A stretch of DNA of 64,000 nucleotides from Alphaproteobacteria bacterium (GTDB lineage Bacteria; Pseudomonadota; Alphaproteobacteria; Sphingomonadales; Sphingomonadaceae). The notes under the pieces were generated by a model that ran no database searches, was not told where the DNA came from, and worked only from the letters and a program-made list of their open reading frames with translations. The stretch covers positions 62,001 through 126,000 of the forward strand of contig JAUHWC010000001.1 in NCBI GenBank assembly GCA_030424845.1, in the 5' to 3' direction. Of the stretch, positions 1 through 9,538 are shown piece by piece (positions within the stretch are counted from its first letter, which is position 1; each line of letters opens with the position of its first letter). A program made the translations under genes and the position numbers.

Positions 1-340
1 CATCAAGACCGATGATGCCATCATCGGGCATCAGCCCTGCCGCTTCAGCAGCCGAGCCGGGAACGATGGACAAGATGGCGACGCTGCCATCGGCAAACCA
101 CCCGTCGAGCGGTGCTGAATACTGGTCCGAGCTATGCAGGATCATACCGGTCAAGGGCATGGTATTGCGACAAAGCTGCGCGTTGGCTTGCAGCATCCTG
201 TCAGCGATCAGGGCCAGTCGCACATCCTGTGCTTGCAGCGCCGCATAACTTTGCGCGCGGGCATCGTCTTCCTGGGCACCCGCCGCACGGGGGAGGACGA
301 TCAGCATGAGGCCGAGCAGGAGAACGCGCAGGAATTTCAC
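1..340 (-). CDS. Secreted PDZ-domain protein, partial (possible M48-type peptidase)
   Basis: Only the N-terminal 113 residues lie in the window; the gene runs off the left edge. I start it at the GTG at 340 because a stop lies eight codons upstream in frame and the GTG begins a clear signal peptide (MKFLRVLLLGLMLIVLPRAA, then GAQ). The mature part continues with a helical segment, a conserved-looking Cys (QLCRNTMPLTG) and a PDZ-like carboxylate-binding segment PGSAAEAAGLMPDDGIIGLD. Sphingomonad M48 metallopeptidases carry a similar N-terminal PDZ part, so a secreted or periplasmic protease is plausible. The HExxH region that would prove this is outside the window. It is divergent from the epimerase gene, sharing a 166-base intergenic region. 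Confidence 0.7.
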   Translation of the reverse strand, partial: MKFLRVLLLGLMLIVLPRAAGAQEDDARAQSYAALQAQDVRLALIADRMLQANAQLCRNTMPLTGMILHSSDQYSAPLDGWFADGSVAILSIVPGSAAEAAGLMPDDGIIGLD

Positions 341-506
341 GAGCGGATAGTGGCCTTTGTCTCAACGGGCTTCAAGATTGCTCACCTTACTTGCACTAGG
401 AGCTGGTGGCGAAACCTAGGGACAGTGCGGCAAGCGCGCTTTCCTGCGGCTGAATATGCTGTAGGACAAGCCTCATCGACCGCGAGGCGAGCAGACAGGG
501 GATGGC

Positions 507-1505
507 ATGCGATACCTGGTAACCGGCGCTGCAGGCTTTATCGGTGCTGCCGTATCGGACGCCCTGTTGGCGCGCGGGGATAGCGTCGTCGGGATCGATA
601 ACCTCAATCACTACTACCAGGTTTCACTGAAGGAGGCGCGGCGCGACCGGTTGAATCGCCTTCATCCCGCCAATTTTGCCTTCATCAAGGTCGATTTTGC
701 CGATCACGAGGCTCTGGAATCTGCCCTTGGGGACGAAGAGTTCGACCGGATCATCCATCTCGGTGCGCAACCGGGGGTGCGCTATTCGCTGGAGAATCCG
801 CGCGCCTATATCGAGGCGAACATAAGCGGGCACCTGAATATCCTTGAACTGGCGCGCGCGCGGCAGGTGCAGCACATGGTCTATGCCAGTTCCAGTTCCG
901 TCTATGGCGGGGCAGAGAAAGTGCCGTTCTCGGTCGAGGACCGGGTCGACCATCCGCTATCGCTCTACGCTGCAACCAAGAAGGCGGACGAGTTGATGAG
1001 CGAAACCTACGCCCATCTCTATCGCGTGCCGCAGACCGGCCTGCGCTTTTTCACGGTCTACGGGCCGTGGGGCAGGCCGGACATGATGGTGTGGATCTTC
1101 ACCCAGAAGATCCTGGCCGGCGAGCCGATCCCCGTCTTCAATGCGGGCGAGGTCTGGCGCGATTTCACCTATATCGATGATATTGTGGCAGGGGTGCTCG
1201 CAGCTGTTGATCATCCTCCGGCCGATGATGGCACGACAAAGGCGGGTGGTTCGACAAAGCCCCACGCAATCTACAACATCGGCAATCACATGTGCGAGAA
1301 ATTGCCTGACGTGATCGCCGTTCTGGAACAGGCATGTGGTCGCAAGGCCGAGATGCAGATGCTGCCTATGCAGCCTGGCGACGTGCCGCGCACCTATGCC
1401 GATATCGATGCGATCCAGCGCGACCTTGGCTATCGTCCGACAACCTCTGTCCATGTCGGTGTGCCGCGCTTCGTCGACTGGTTCCGCGAATTCCACGGAA
1501 TTTGA
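507..1505 (+). CDS. UDP-glucuronate 4-epimerase family (NAD-dependent)
   Basis: 332-residue short-chain epimerase of the extended SDR type, full length for the family. The Rossmann motif TGAAGFIG is at residues 6-13 and the catalytic YAATK at 154-158 follows an SSSSVYGG loop. The NHYYQVSLKEAR segment after the NAD site and RFFTVYGPWGRPDM with RDFTYIDDIV are typical of UDP-glucuronate/UDP-galacturonate epimerases used for capsule or exopolysaccharide precursors. It should act in the cytosol. The start ATG has a purine-rich CAGGGG upstream. It stands alone, convergent with the downstream oxidase gene 15 bases away. Substrate specificity (GlcA versus other UDP-sugars) is inferred from family resemblance only. 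Confidence 0.9.
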   Translation: MRYLVTGAAGFIGAAVSDALLARGDSVVGIDNLNHYYQVSLKEARRDRLNRLHPANFAFIKVDFADHEALESALGDEEFDRIIHLGAQPGVRYSLENPRAYIEANISGHLNILELARARQVQHMVYASSSSVYGGAEKVPFSVEDRVDHPLSLYAATKKADELMSETYAHLYRVPQTGLRFFTVYGPWGRPDMMVWIFTQKILAGEPIPVFNAGEVWRDFTYIDDIVAGVLAAVDHPPADDGTTKAGGSTKPHAIYNIGNHMCEKLPDVIAVLEQACGRKAEMQMLPMQPGDVPRTYADIDAIQRDLGYRPTTSVHVGVPRFVDWFREFHGI

Positions 1506-1520
1506 AGAAGTCTCTCAGGC

Positions 1521-2675
1521 TCAGGATTGGCGCAAGGCTTCCGGCCCGATCTGGTCGATCGCGGTGAGACCCAGCATCGCCATGACCCGGGCTATCTCGG
1601 CCTGCAGCAGTTCCAGCGCGCGGGCGACGCCGGGCTCTCCTGCGGCTGCGAGGCCATAAAGAGTTGCCCTGCCGACCAAGACAAGGTCCGCACCTAGCGC
1701 AATCGCCTTCACCACGTCGCTGCCCCGGCGAACTCCGCTGTCCAGCATGATCGTCAGCTTGCCGCTGACAGCATCCGCGATGGCCGGCAAGGCGTCGATG
1801 GAGGCAATCGAGCCGTCGAGCGATCGCGCACCGTGGTTGGACACCACGATGGCATCAGCGCCCATCTCCACGGCCCTCACGGCATCTTCCGGATGAAGGA
1901 TGCCCTTGAGGACGAACTTGCCCTGCCACCGATCACGCAGCAGTTTCACGCCATCCCAATCGAGATCGTCCTGCTTGAACAGCGCGCCGGGCTTTGCACC
2001 CCGCGCGACCGAGTGCTTGAGGTTCCCGGGAAGGTTCGCCTGCGCCGGTATGCCGCCATCCAGCATGTAACGCCCGATAACACCCGCCAGCCAGCGCGGA
2101 TGCATCAGCATGTCCGTCAGGTTGTGGCGGTTGAGGCCGAAGGGCATGCCGAAGCCATTGTGATAGAGGTATTCGCGGTTGGGGGCGACGGGCAGGTCCA
2201 GCGTGACGAACAGGGCTTCGCAGCCCAGGTCCTGTGCGCGGTCGACCACGGCATGGGACAGCTCGCGATTTTCCCAAAGGTAAAGCTGGAACCACTGCCG
2301 CCCACCGGCCGCGTAGATGTCCTCGACATCCATGGTGCTGGCACTGGAGATGGTGAAGGGGACACATGCCTTGGCTGCGGCCTTGGCAAGGTGCGTATCG
2401 CCCTTGTGCCACATGATACCGGCCGCACCCGTTGGCGCGACTGCCAGCGGCATCGCCGCGGGCGTTCCGAAAATCGCGCTCGTCGTGTCGACATTGTCCA
2501 CCCGGCGCAGCACGCGTGGCACGAAGGTGATGTCATCGAAGGCGCGGCGATTGCGCGCCATGCCCAGTTCGTCCTCGACGCCGCGCTCGAGATATTCCCA
2601 AACTCCCAGCGGCAGCCGGCTGCGGGCCTTGCGCCGCAGGTCCTCGATGTTCCAGCAGCCGAGCGTTTCCGTCAT
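1521..2675 (-). CDS. FMN-dependent alpha-hydroxy acid oxidase/dehydrogenase (LldD family)
   Basis: 384-residue TIM-barrel flavoprotein related to L-lactate dehydrogenase, glycolate oxidase and mandelate dehydrogenase. Visible hallmarks are the N-terminal DLRRKARSRLP helix, LAVAPTGAAGIMWHKGD, SSASTMDVEDI, FQLYLW, and the active-site stretch SNHGARSLDG with catalytic His281, followed by the LDSGVRRGSDVVKAIALGAD phosphate-binding region. The usual GGRQLD is GARSLD here, so the substrate may not be lactate. It lies 6 bases after the SDR gene on the same strand, so the two are probably one operon oxidising a hydroxy acid or alcohol. I would not assign lldD without substrate evidence. Confidence 0.88.
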   Translation of the reverse strand: MTETLGCWNIEDLRRKARSRLPLGVWEYLERGVEDELGMARNRRAFDDITFVPRVLRRVDNVDTTSAIFGTPAAMPLAVAPTGAAGIMWHKGDTHLAKAAAKACVPFTISSASTMDVEDIYAAGGRQWFQLYLWENRELSHAVVDRAQDLGCEALFVTLDLPVAPNREYLYHNGFGMPFGLNRHNLTDMLMHPRWLAGVIGRYMLDGGIPAQANLPGNLKHSVARGAKPGALFKQDDLDWDGVKLLRDRWQGKFVLKGILHPEDAVRAVEMGADAIVVSNHGARSLDGSIASIDALPAIADAVSGKLTIMLDSGVRRGSDVVKAIALGADLVLVGRATLYGLAAAGEPGVARALELLQAEIARVMAMLGLTAIDQIGPEALRQS

Positions 2676-2681
2676 CGCGTG

Positions 2682-3410
2682 TCAGCCGCGGCCAAGGAAC
2701 GGAAGCTTGTTCTGGACCATCAACGCTTCATAGAAGTTGAGGTGATCAGGCATGTCGCACATGTGGATGATGATTCCTGCCGCTTCTTCCGGTGTCGCCG
2801 CGAAGTTCTCCGGCAGCTTGACCGATCCTGGCATGATCTCAGTGGCCACGATCCCGGGGTGGAAGATCGACACGGCAATCTGGTTGTCTCGACCGTCAAG
2901 CGCCATTGCATGGGTCAGGCCCTGCAACCCGAACTTGCTGGCGGTGTAGGAGGGGCATTCGTTGCGCGGCACCTTCGCCGAAATCGAGCCAACGTTGACG
3001 ATGCGGCCGTGCCCGCCCTTCAGAAAAATTGGCCAGGCATGCTTGGAGCACAAGAAGGCGCTGGTCAGGTTGGTGGTGATCACCTTGTTCCAGTGTTCCA
3101 GCGAGGTTTCGTGAACGGGGGTGTTTTCGGCAATGCCGGCGTTGTTGATAAGAACATCGACCGTGCCGAAACGCTCCACGGCCTTGGCAAACAGGTTTGC
3201 AACGGCATCCTCGTCGGTCACGTCCGTTGCCACGGCCAGGGCTTCGCCGCCCATGCTCTCGATCTTTTCGACCAGCGCGGTAAGCCGTTCCGCACGCCGG
3301 GCCGCAAGCACGACCTTTGCGCCTTTCTCGACAAATCCCAATGCGCAGGCTTCGCCAATGCCCGAGCTGGCACCGGTGACAACAGCAACACGACCTTCCA
3401 GATTGCTCAC
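2682..3410 (-). CDS. SDR family NAD(P)-dependent oxidoreductase
   Basis: 242-residue classical short-chain dehydrogenase. The cofactor motif TGASSGIG is at residues 12-19, LAARR follows beta-2, NNAG is present, and the catalytic YTASK has Tyr155 and Lys159 with a Ser in the preceding VGSISAK. RR after beta-2 suggests NADP(H) preference (inference). It is first in a two-gene minus-strand unit with the FMN-dependent hydroxy-acid oxidase 6 bases downstream. The pair could act in sequence on an alcohol or hydroxy acid, but nothing in the sequence fixes the substrate. Confidence 0.88.
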   Translation of the reverse strand: MSNLEGRVAVVTGASSGIGEACALGFVEKGAKVVLAARRAERLTALVEKIESMGGEALAVATDVTDEDAVANLFAKAVERFGTVDVLINNAGIAENTPVHETSLEHWNKVITTNLTSAFLCSKHAWPIFLKGGHGRIVNVGSISAKVPRNECPSYTASKFGLQGLTHAMALDGRDNQIAVSIFHPGIVATEIMPGSVKLPENFAATPEEAAGIIIHMCDMPDHLNFYEALMVQNKLPFLGRG

Positions 3411-3502
3411 GGATATTCCCCTTCAACTCTCTCTTGCGAACGGCATTAGCGGCGCAATTGCGAGAGCGAAAGCAGCGATTTCGGCAGTGCGGGGGAGGGG
3501 AA

Positions 3503-3578
<76 letters not shown>

Positions 3579-3679
3579 GTTCCGGCCATTCCGAAAAGGC
3601 CCGGTGATGCGCGCTGCGAATCAACGGGAGGCGCTCATATAGCGGGTATTTCGGCGCTGAAAAGGCCCTGTGTTGCCAA

Positions 3680-4798
3680 TTAACGCGAGAGCGGGGCCGA
3701 TTGGCGGTTCCAACGGTCCACCATCATCAGCCCGCCCATGCAGATCATGTTCGTCATCATGGATGATCCGCCGTGACTCATGAACGGCAAGGGGATGCCT
3801 ACCACCGGGGCAAGGCCCATCACCATCATCAGGTTCACCGCGACATAGAAGAAGGTGGTGGCGGTAAGCCCGCCCGCCAGCAAGCGGCTGAACCGGTCAG
3901 GCGCGGCACGCGCGACATTGAGGCCCCAGCGCAGGATGATGCCGAACACAAGCAACACGAAGATGCCGCCCAGCAAACCCCATTCCTCAGCCATCGTGGC
4001 GAACACGAAATCGGTATGCGGTTCGGGCAGATAATCAAGGTGGCTTTGGGAACCTTCGCCGAAGCCCTTGCCGGTTATACCCCCTGATCCGATGGCAATC
4101 TTGGATTGGGTGATGTGGTAGCCGGCACCCAACGGATCACTCTCGGGATCGAGGAATGTCGTCACGCGGCGGCGTTGGTAATCCTGCAAGCCGAAGAAAT
4201 AGGCGAGCGGGGCGATGACCATGGCTGCCACTCCACCGCCTATGAACCAGCGCGCCGGAAGGCCGGCCAGAAACAAGACCACGGCGCCGCAGAGCGCAAT
4301 CGCCAGTGTGGTTCCAAGGTCCGGCTGCAAAAGAACCAGCAGCATCGGCAGGGCCATCAGGCCCGCAGGCGGAATGAGCGCACGCCAGGTGCCGATCATG
4401 GCCACGGGCAATGTGTGGAAGTAGCTTGCCAGCACCAGCACCACGGTCGGCTTCATGAGTTCCGAAGGCTGGATACGGATCGGGCCAACCTCAAGCCAGC
4501 GCTGGCTACCACCACCGACCTGCCCCAGTATTTCAACGCCGATCAGCAACAGCAGCACGGCCACATAGGCCGGGTAGGCGATCCACAAGGCCCATTCGCG
4601 CGGAACGCGCCACATCACGAAAGCCATCACCGCGAACACGCCGAAGCGCAGCAGGTGAGAGTTGGCATAGGGGCTCATAGATCCGCCTGCCGCCGAATGC
4701 AGAACGGCAGCGCCGAACGCCACCAGCGCGAATAGCGGCAGCAACATGACCCATGGAATTTCCGCAAGCCGCGCGGGTAGTGTTACGGCGCGCTTCAT
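3680..4798 (-). CDS. rodA: Rod shape-determining protein RodA (SEDS glycosyltransferase)
   Basis: 372-residue polytopic inner-membrane protein of the SEDS family. It polymerises lipid II into glycan strands in the elongasome together with PBP2. About ten hydrophobic segments are visible. The hallmark region runs from GAGYHITQSKIAIGSGG (near residue 225) through HTDFVFATMAEEWGLLGG, with the conserved Pro-Glu-Pro-His-Thr-Asp loop and the C-terminal PLPFMSHGGSS. The ATG overlaps the mrdA stop by 4 bases (ATGA), indicating translational coupling with its partner transpeptidase. Length is normal. It is the last gene of the mreBCD-mrdA-rodA operon. Confidence 0.96.
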   Translation of the reverse strand: MKRAVTLPARLAEIPWVMLLPLFALVAFGAAVLHSAAGGSMSPYANSHLLRFGVFAVMAFVMWRVPREWALWIAYPAYVAVLLLLIGVEILGQVGGGSQRWLEVGPIRIQPSELMKPTVVLVLASYFHTLPVAMIGTWRALIPPAGLMALPMLLVLLQPDLGTTLAIALCGAVVLFLAGLPARWFIGGGVAAMVIAPLAYFFGLQDYQRRRVTTFLDPESDPLGAGYHITQSKIAIGSGGITGKGFGEGSQSHLDYLPEPHTDFVFATMAEEWGLLGGIFVLLVFGIILRWGLNVARAAPDRFSRLLAGGLTATTFFYVAVNLMMVMGLAPVVGIPLPFMSHGGSSMMTNMICMGGLMMVDRWNRQSAPLSR

Positions 4799-6822
4799 GT
4801 GCTGGTTCCGGGTGCCACAGGGTTGGCTTCGCCGCGCGGGGTAATCGCGCCGGTCACCGCGCTATCCGGCTCCGTCGCGGCAGCGCGAGCTTCGGCATCC
4901 ACTTGCCTCGCGAGCGTCAGCGGGTCTGGTGGAGGAGGCAGATCAATTCCCGCTTCCTGGGCATATCGTGCGTAGTTCGCTGCCAACCTTTCCTGGGCCG
5001 TACCGCCCCATTGTTGTTCCAGCCTGTGGAGAGCTTCCAGCCCCTTTTGCGGATCGAAGAGGAAGGTCATCACATCACGGGCGACGGGATAGGCCGCTCC
5101 CGAACCGCCGCCGTGTTCGATGACAACCGCTCCGGCATAGCGTGGCTTGTCAAACGGGGCGAAGAAGATGAAGAGCCCGTGATCGCGGTATTTCCACGGA
5201 CCTGAACGCCCGTCGGAGATGTTCAACCCGACAACCTGCGCAGTCCCGGTCTTCCCGGCCATCTGCACATCGTCGATCGGCAGGCGGGCGCGACCTGCCG
5301 TTCCCGGACCATTGACGACATCGCTCATGGCCTGCTGGATCACGTGAACATGGTCATCGGTGAAGCCCATGTGCCGGAAACCGGGCTGTGTTCCTTCGAG
5401 TAGCAGGCGCGGCAACACTTCCCGCCCGGTTGCCAGCCGAGCGCTCATCACCGCAAGCTGCAAGGGATTGGCCAGCATGTAGCCCTGGCCAATGGTGGCG
5501 TTCACCGTATCGAAGGGCTGCCATGCCTGCCCGTATTTCTCCTGTTTCCAGGCCGGATCGGGAACGGTGCCGTAGAACTGGCTGACAACGGGCAGCGGAA
5601 AGGTCTGGCCCATGCCGCAACGTCGCGCCATGGGGGCGATCACGTCCATGCCCAGGCGCTGGGCAAAATGGTAATAATAGACGTCACAGCTCTGGTAGAT
5701 GCCCTTGGCCATATTGACCTGGCCGTGTCCGCGCCGGTTCCAGCAGCCGAAACGCCTGTTGCCCACCTGCAGGCCACCACCGCAGAAGACGGTTTCCTCC
5801 GGGTCGAGGCCGGCTTTGAGGAATGCCATCGATACCATCGGCTTGACCGTCGAGCCCGGCGGATAGAGGCCCTTCAACACCTTGTTGCGCAACGGCACCC
5901 GCTCGTTCTCGCTCAACATCTGGTATTCGACGCGACCGATGCCGTCGGAAAAGCTGTTGGGATCGAAACTGGGCATGGATGCCATGCACAGGAGATCACC
6001 CGTGAGGCAATCCATCACCACGACCGAGCCGGATTCCAGCCCAAGCCTGCGCGCCGCATAATCCTGCAACGGACCATCGATCGTCAGCTTGACGGCATCG
6101 CCCTGGATATCGTCGCGCGTTTCGAGATCGCGCACGATCTTGCCTGATGCTGTCACTTCAACACGTCTGGCCCCCGGTTCACCGCGCAGGCGCTGTTCAA
6201 ACTGCTTTTCCAGTCCGTCCTTGCCGAGTTTGAAGCCGGGTGTGACGAGGAGAGGGATGGGCTCTTCCTCATACTCCTCGCGGCTTGCCGCCCCGACATA
6301 GCCGAGCAGGTGGCCTACCGAAGGGCCGGTGGGATAATAGCGGGAATAGCCCCGCTGCGGCACGACACCGGGCAGTTCGGGCAGGCGCACGCTGACGGCG
6401 GCAAAACGTTCGTACCGCAGGCCGCTGGCGACCGGCACGGCGCTGAAGCCTGCGGCATTCTCCAGCTTGTCGCGCAAGTCCTGCACCTCGGCCGGCCCGA
6501 AACCAAGCAGCTCGCCGAGCATCGTGACAGTGCCTTCGACGTCCTCGACCCGTTCGGGGATGATGTCGACACGGAAATCGGCGCGGTTGGAGGCAAGGGG
6601 AGAGCCATTGCGATCGAGGATCCAACCGCGGCGGGGAGGGATCAGGGTAAGGTTTACCCGGTTGCTTTCCGCCTCCATCCGGTATTTCTCGTTCTCGGCC
6701 ACCGCAATGTAGCCCATCCGCGCCGCCAGCAGCAGTCCGATCCCGCCCTGGACGGCCCCGACCACGAAGGTGCGGCGATCGAAGGTCTGCTTCAGGTTGT
6801 TGGTCGAAAGCGGCTTTTCCAT
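4795..6822 (-). CDS. mrdA: Penicillin-binding protein 2 (elongasome transpeptidase)
   Basis: 675-residue class B PBP: a short N-terminal cytoplasmic tail, a membrane anchor (FVVGAVQGGIGLLLAARMGY), a pedestal/dimerisation domain (residues about 50-230) and a transpeptidase domain. Active-site motifs are SxxK at Ser324 (GSTVK), SxN as SCD in GIYQSCDVYYYHF, and KTG at Lys524 (GKTGTAQ). It cross-links peptidoglycan during lateral wall growth with RodA. The C-terminus has a roughly 70-residue Ala/Pro/Glu-rich tail (ending VAPGTST) after the fold, longer than in E. coli PBP2. It starts 2 bases after mreD stops and its own stop overlaps the rodA start. Confidence 0.96.
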   Translation of the reverse strand: MEKPLSTNNLKQTFDRRTFVVGAVQGGIGLLLAARMGYIAVAENEKYRMEAESNRVNLTLIPPRRGWILDRNGSPLASNRADFRVDIIPERVEDVEGTVTMLGELLGFGPAEVQDLRDKLENAAGFSAVPVASGLRYERFAAVSVRLPELPGVVPQRGYSRYYPTGPSVGHLLGYVGAASREEYEEEPIPLLVTPGFKLGKDGLEKQFEQRLRGEPGARRVEVTASGKIVRDLETRDDIQGDAVKLTIDGPLQDYAARRLGLESGSVVVMDCLTGDLLCMASMPSFDPNSFSDGIGRVEYQMLSENERVPLRNKVLKGLYPPGSTVKPMVSMAFLKAGLDPEETVFCGGGLQVGNRRFGCWNRRGHGQVNMAKGIYQSCDVYYYHFAQRLGMDVIAPMARRCGMGQTFPLPVVSQFYGTVPDPAWKQEKYGQAWQPFDTVNATIGQGYMLANPLQLAVMSARLATGREVLPRLLLEGTQPGFRHMGFTDDHVHVIQQAMSDVVNGPGTAGRARLPIDDVQMAGKTGTAQVVGLNISDGRSGPWKYRDHGLFIFFAPFDKPRYAGAVVIEHGGGSGAAYPVARDVMTFLFDPQKGLEALHRLEQQWGGTAQERLAANYARYAQEAGIDLPPPPDPLTLARQVDAEARAAATEPDSAVTGAITPRGEANPVAPGTST

Positions 6823-6824
6823 GT

Positions 6825-7379
6825 CTATCCGATGCGCCTCACGCGCAGGAGGCGGATGCGATCCAGCAAGGCGGTGATACTGGCAACAATGGGAAAGAGC
6901 AGGATCGATAGCAAGAGTTGCGGCACGACCACCACGAATTGCCTCAAGGATGGATTGGCACCGGAAAACAGCGTCGCGAGACCAAGATAAACGAGGAACA
7001 CCAGGGTTGCTGTCAGCCAGTTCTGCCAGAAATTGCGCCAGGGAAAACGCACTTCCAGCATATCCAGCGCAATCAGCGTGAGTGAGAACAAGAGGATGCC
7101 GCTGCCCAGCGGTTGGCCGGAATACAGGTCATCGAACAGGCCGAGGGGGAAACCTGCCCATAGTGGCAGGAGGCCCGGGCGAAGCAGGCGCCAGGCCACC
7201 ATGAAAATCAGTCCAAGCGGCGGCAGGACGGGCGCGGCAGCGATGATCGGCAGCATGGGCGTGAGCGATGCAACAATAATCGTGGCCCAGGGAATGCCAT
7301 GGACCAGCACGGGCGATTGATCCCGGTTGATCTTCTTTCCGTAAGGGTCACTCCGGGCTCGCGGATTGAATTGCTCCAT
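6825..7379 (-). CDS. mreD: Rod shape-determining protein MreD
   Basis: 184-residue small integral membrane protein with about five to six hydrophobic helices (for example PWATIIVASLTPMLPIIAA and GIPLLFSLTLIALDML-like stretches). It links MreC to the elongasome. I start at the ATG at 7379 (MEQFNPRARSDPYGKK) rather than further upstream because this ATG overlaps the mreC stop as TGATG, and upstream extension would run deep into mreC in another frame. MreD is poorly conserved in sequence; the call rests on size, topology and its position between mreC and mrdA. Confidence 0.9.
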   Translation of the reverse strand: MEQFNPRARSDPYGKKINRDQSPVLVHGIPWATIIVASLTPMLPIIAAAPVLPPLGLIFMVAWRLLRPGLLPLWAGFPLGLFDDLYSGQPLGSGILLFSLTLIALDMLEVRFPWRNFWQNWLTATLVFLVYLGLATLFSGANPSLRQFVVVVPQLLLSILLFPIVASITALLDRIRLLRVRRIG

Positions 7380-8269
7380 CAGTCGACCGCGTCGCCCACA
7401 TCGACTTCCTCGATGCCATCCAGAATGGGCTGCTGCCATATCGGTTCAACGATCACGACATCGGTAGCCGCCGGATTGCTGAGCAACTGGGCTATGCCGC
7501 CATCAGGCGTGATTTCCGTGATCATCCCCACGGCAACGCCCGGCCGGAACATTCCGCCTGCACCCGACGTCACGAAGATATCGCCTTCTTCAAGCGGGTT
7601 GATGCCGAGGTTGATCAGGCGGATGCGCAGGGATCCGTCGGCGCGGCCTTCGGCAAAGGCCACAACATCGTCAGTCGCGCGCCGGACGGGAACCAGGCTT
7701 TCGCTGTCCGTCAGCAGCAACACTCGCGAACTGTTGGCCCCGGCTTCAAGCACGCGCCCCACGAGGCCCATAGGAGATGTCACCGGCATCCCGTTGGCGA
7801 CACCGTCCTCGCGCCCGGCGGAGAGGTAGGCAAAGCGCCGGGTGCTGGCAGAGGTCGACCCGATCAGCCGAGCCACGGCAACAGGTTCGGTTTCGCCCGA
7901 CGCGAGGTTGAGTACGCCCTTGAGGCGCTCGTTCTCCTGGCGCAAGGCTTCAGCCTCGGCCAGGCGCACCCGGGCAATCTCTATCTCGCGCTCGAGTTCG
8001 GCGTTCTTGCTGCCGGCGTCGTAATAGCCTGCGATAGCCTCGAAGAAGCTGCGCCCTTGGGTGCGACCAACCGCACCTGCCTGGCCAGCTGGAGCAGCAA
8101 GGTCGCTAGCCATCGAGCGCAGGCCCTGGAATGTCTGGGGGCTGACGAGCGAGATGATCAGCAGGACGGCGCCAATCAGTGCCCCCGAGCCCGCCACAAC
8201 ATAACCGGCAAACAGGCCAAGCTGCGCGCGTTTGTTGGATCCCGATCGATGTGCAGCCGGCGGTGCCAT
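7379..8269 (-). CDS. mreC: Rod shape-determining protein MreC
   Basis: 296-residue bitopic protein. A cytoplasmic Arg/Lys-containing tail is followed by one transmembrane helix (LFAGYVVAGSGALIGAVLLI). A coiled coil (about residues 85-120, SKNAELEREIEIARVRLAEA) and the periplasmic beta-barrel region follow. The latter includes VARLIGSTSASTRRFAYLS, GMPVTSPMGLVGRV and LLTDSESLVPV. It scaffolds PBP2 and RodA in the periplasm. The stop overlaps the mreD start by one base. Length is normal for alphaproteobacterial MreC. Confidence 0.95.
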   Translation of the reverse strand: MAPPAAHRSGSNKRAQLGLFAGYVVAGSGALIGAVLLIISLVSPQTFQGLRSMASDLAAPAGQAGAVGRTQGRSFFEAIAGYYDAGSKNAELEREIEIARVRLAEAEALRQENERLKGVLNLASGETEPVAVARLIGSTSASTRRFAYLSAGREDGVANGMPVTSPMGLVGRVLEAGANSSRVLLLTDSESLVPVRRATDDVVAFAEGRADGSLRIRLINLGINPLEEGDIFVTSGAGGMFRPGVAVGMITEITPDGGIAQLLSNPAATDVVIVEPIWQQPILDGIEEVDVGDAVD

Positions 8270-8308
8270 AACCGCCTTACCCCCTTTGCTTGCTCTCCAT
8301 TGCCATCG

Positions 8309-9370
<1,062 letters not shown>

Positions 9371-9538
9371 TTACCGCGCCCTCCGGCGGGAGTTTCCCAA
9401 ACTTGCGCCGCGGTTTGTATTGAAAGTGGCGCTGTGTAGCGCGCCGTGGCGTGAAACGCCAAAAATTTGTGCGGATTATCGGCGGTTTTTTGCACCACTC
9501 GCCTCGAAATCGCGCCCGTTCGCCGTTACCCTTGCCCG

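Noticed and set aside
1833-3449. Long plus-strand open frame antisense to the oxidase and SDR genes
   Set aside because: It is a GC-rich antisense shadow: composition is Arg/His/Gly-rich with no domain, and both genes on the other strand have full catalytic motifs.
9447-9461. Hairpin TGGCGT-GAA-ACGCCA between mreB and mutL
   Set aside because: It is followed by an A-run on the plus strand and preceded by T-run on the minus strand, so it does not work as a terminator for either gene. No other role could be supported.
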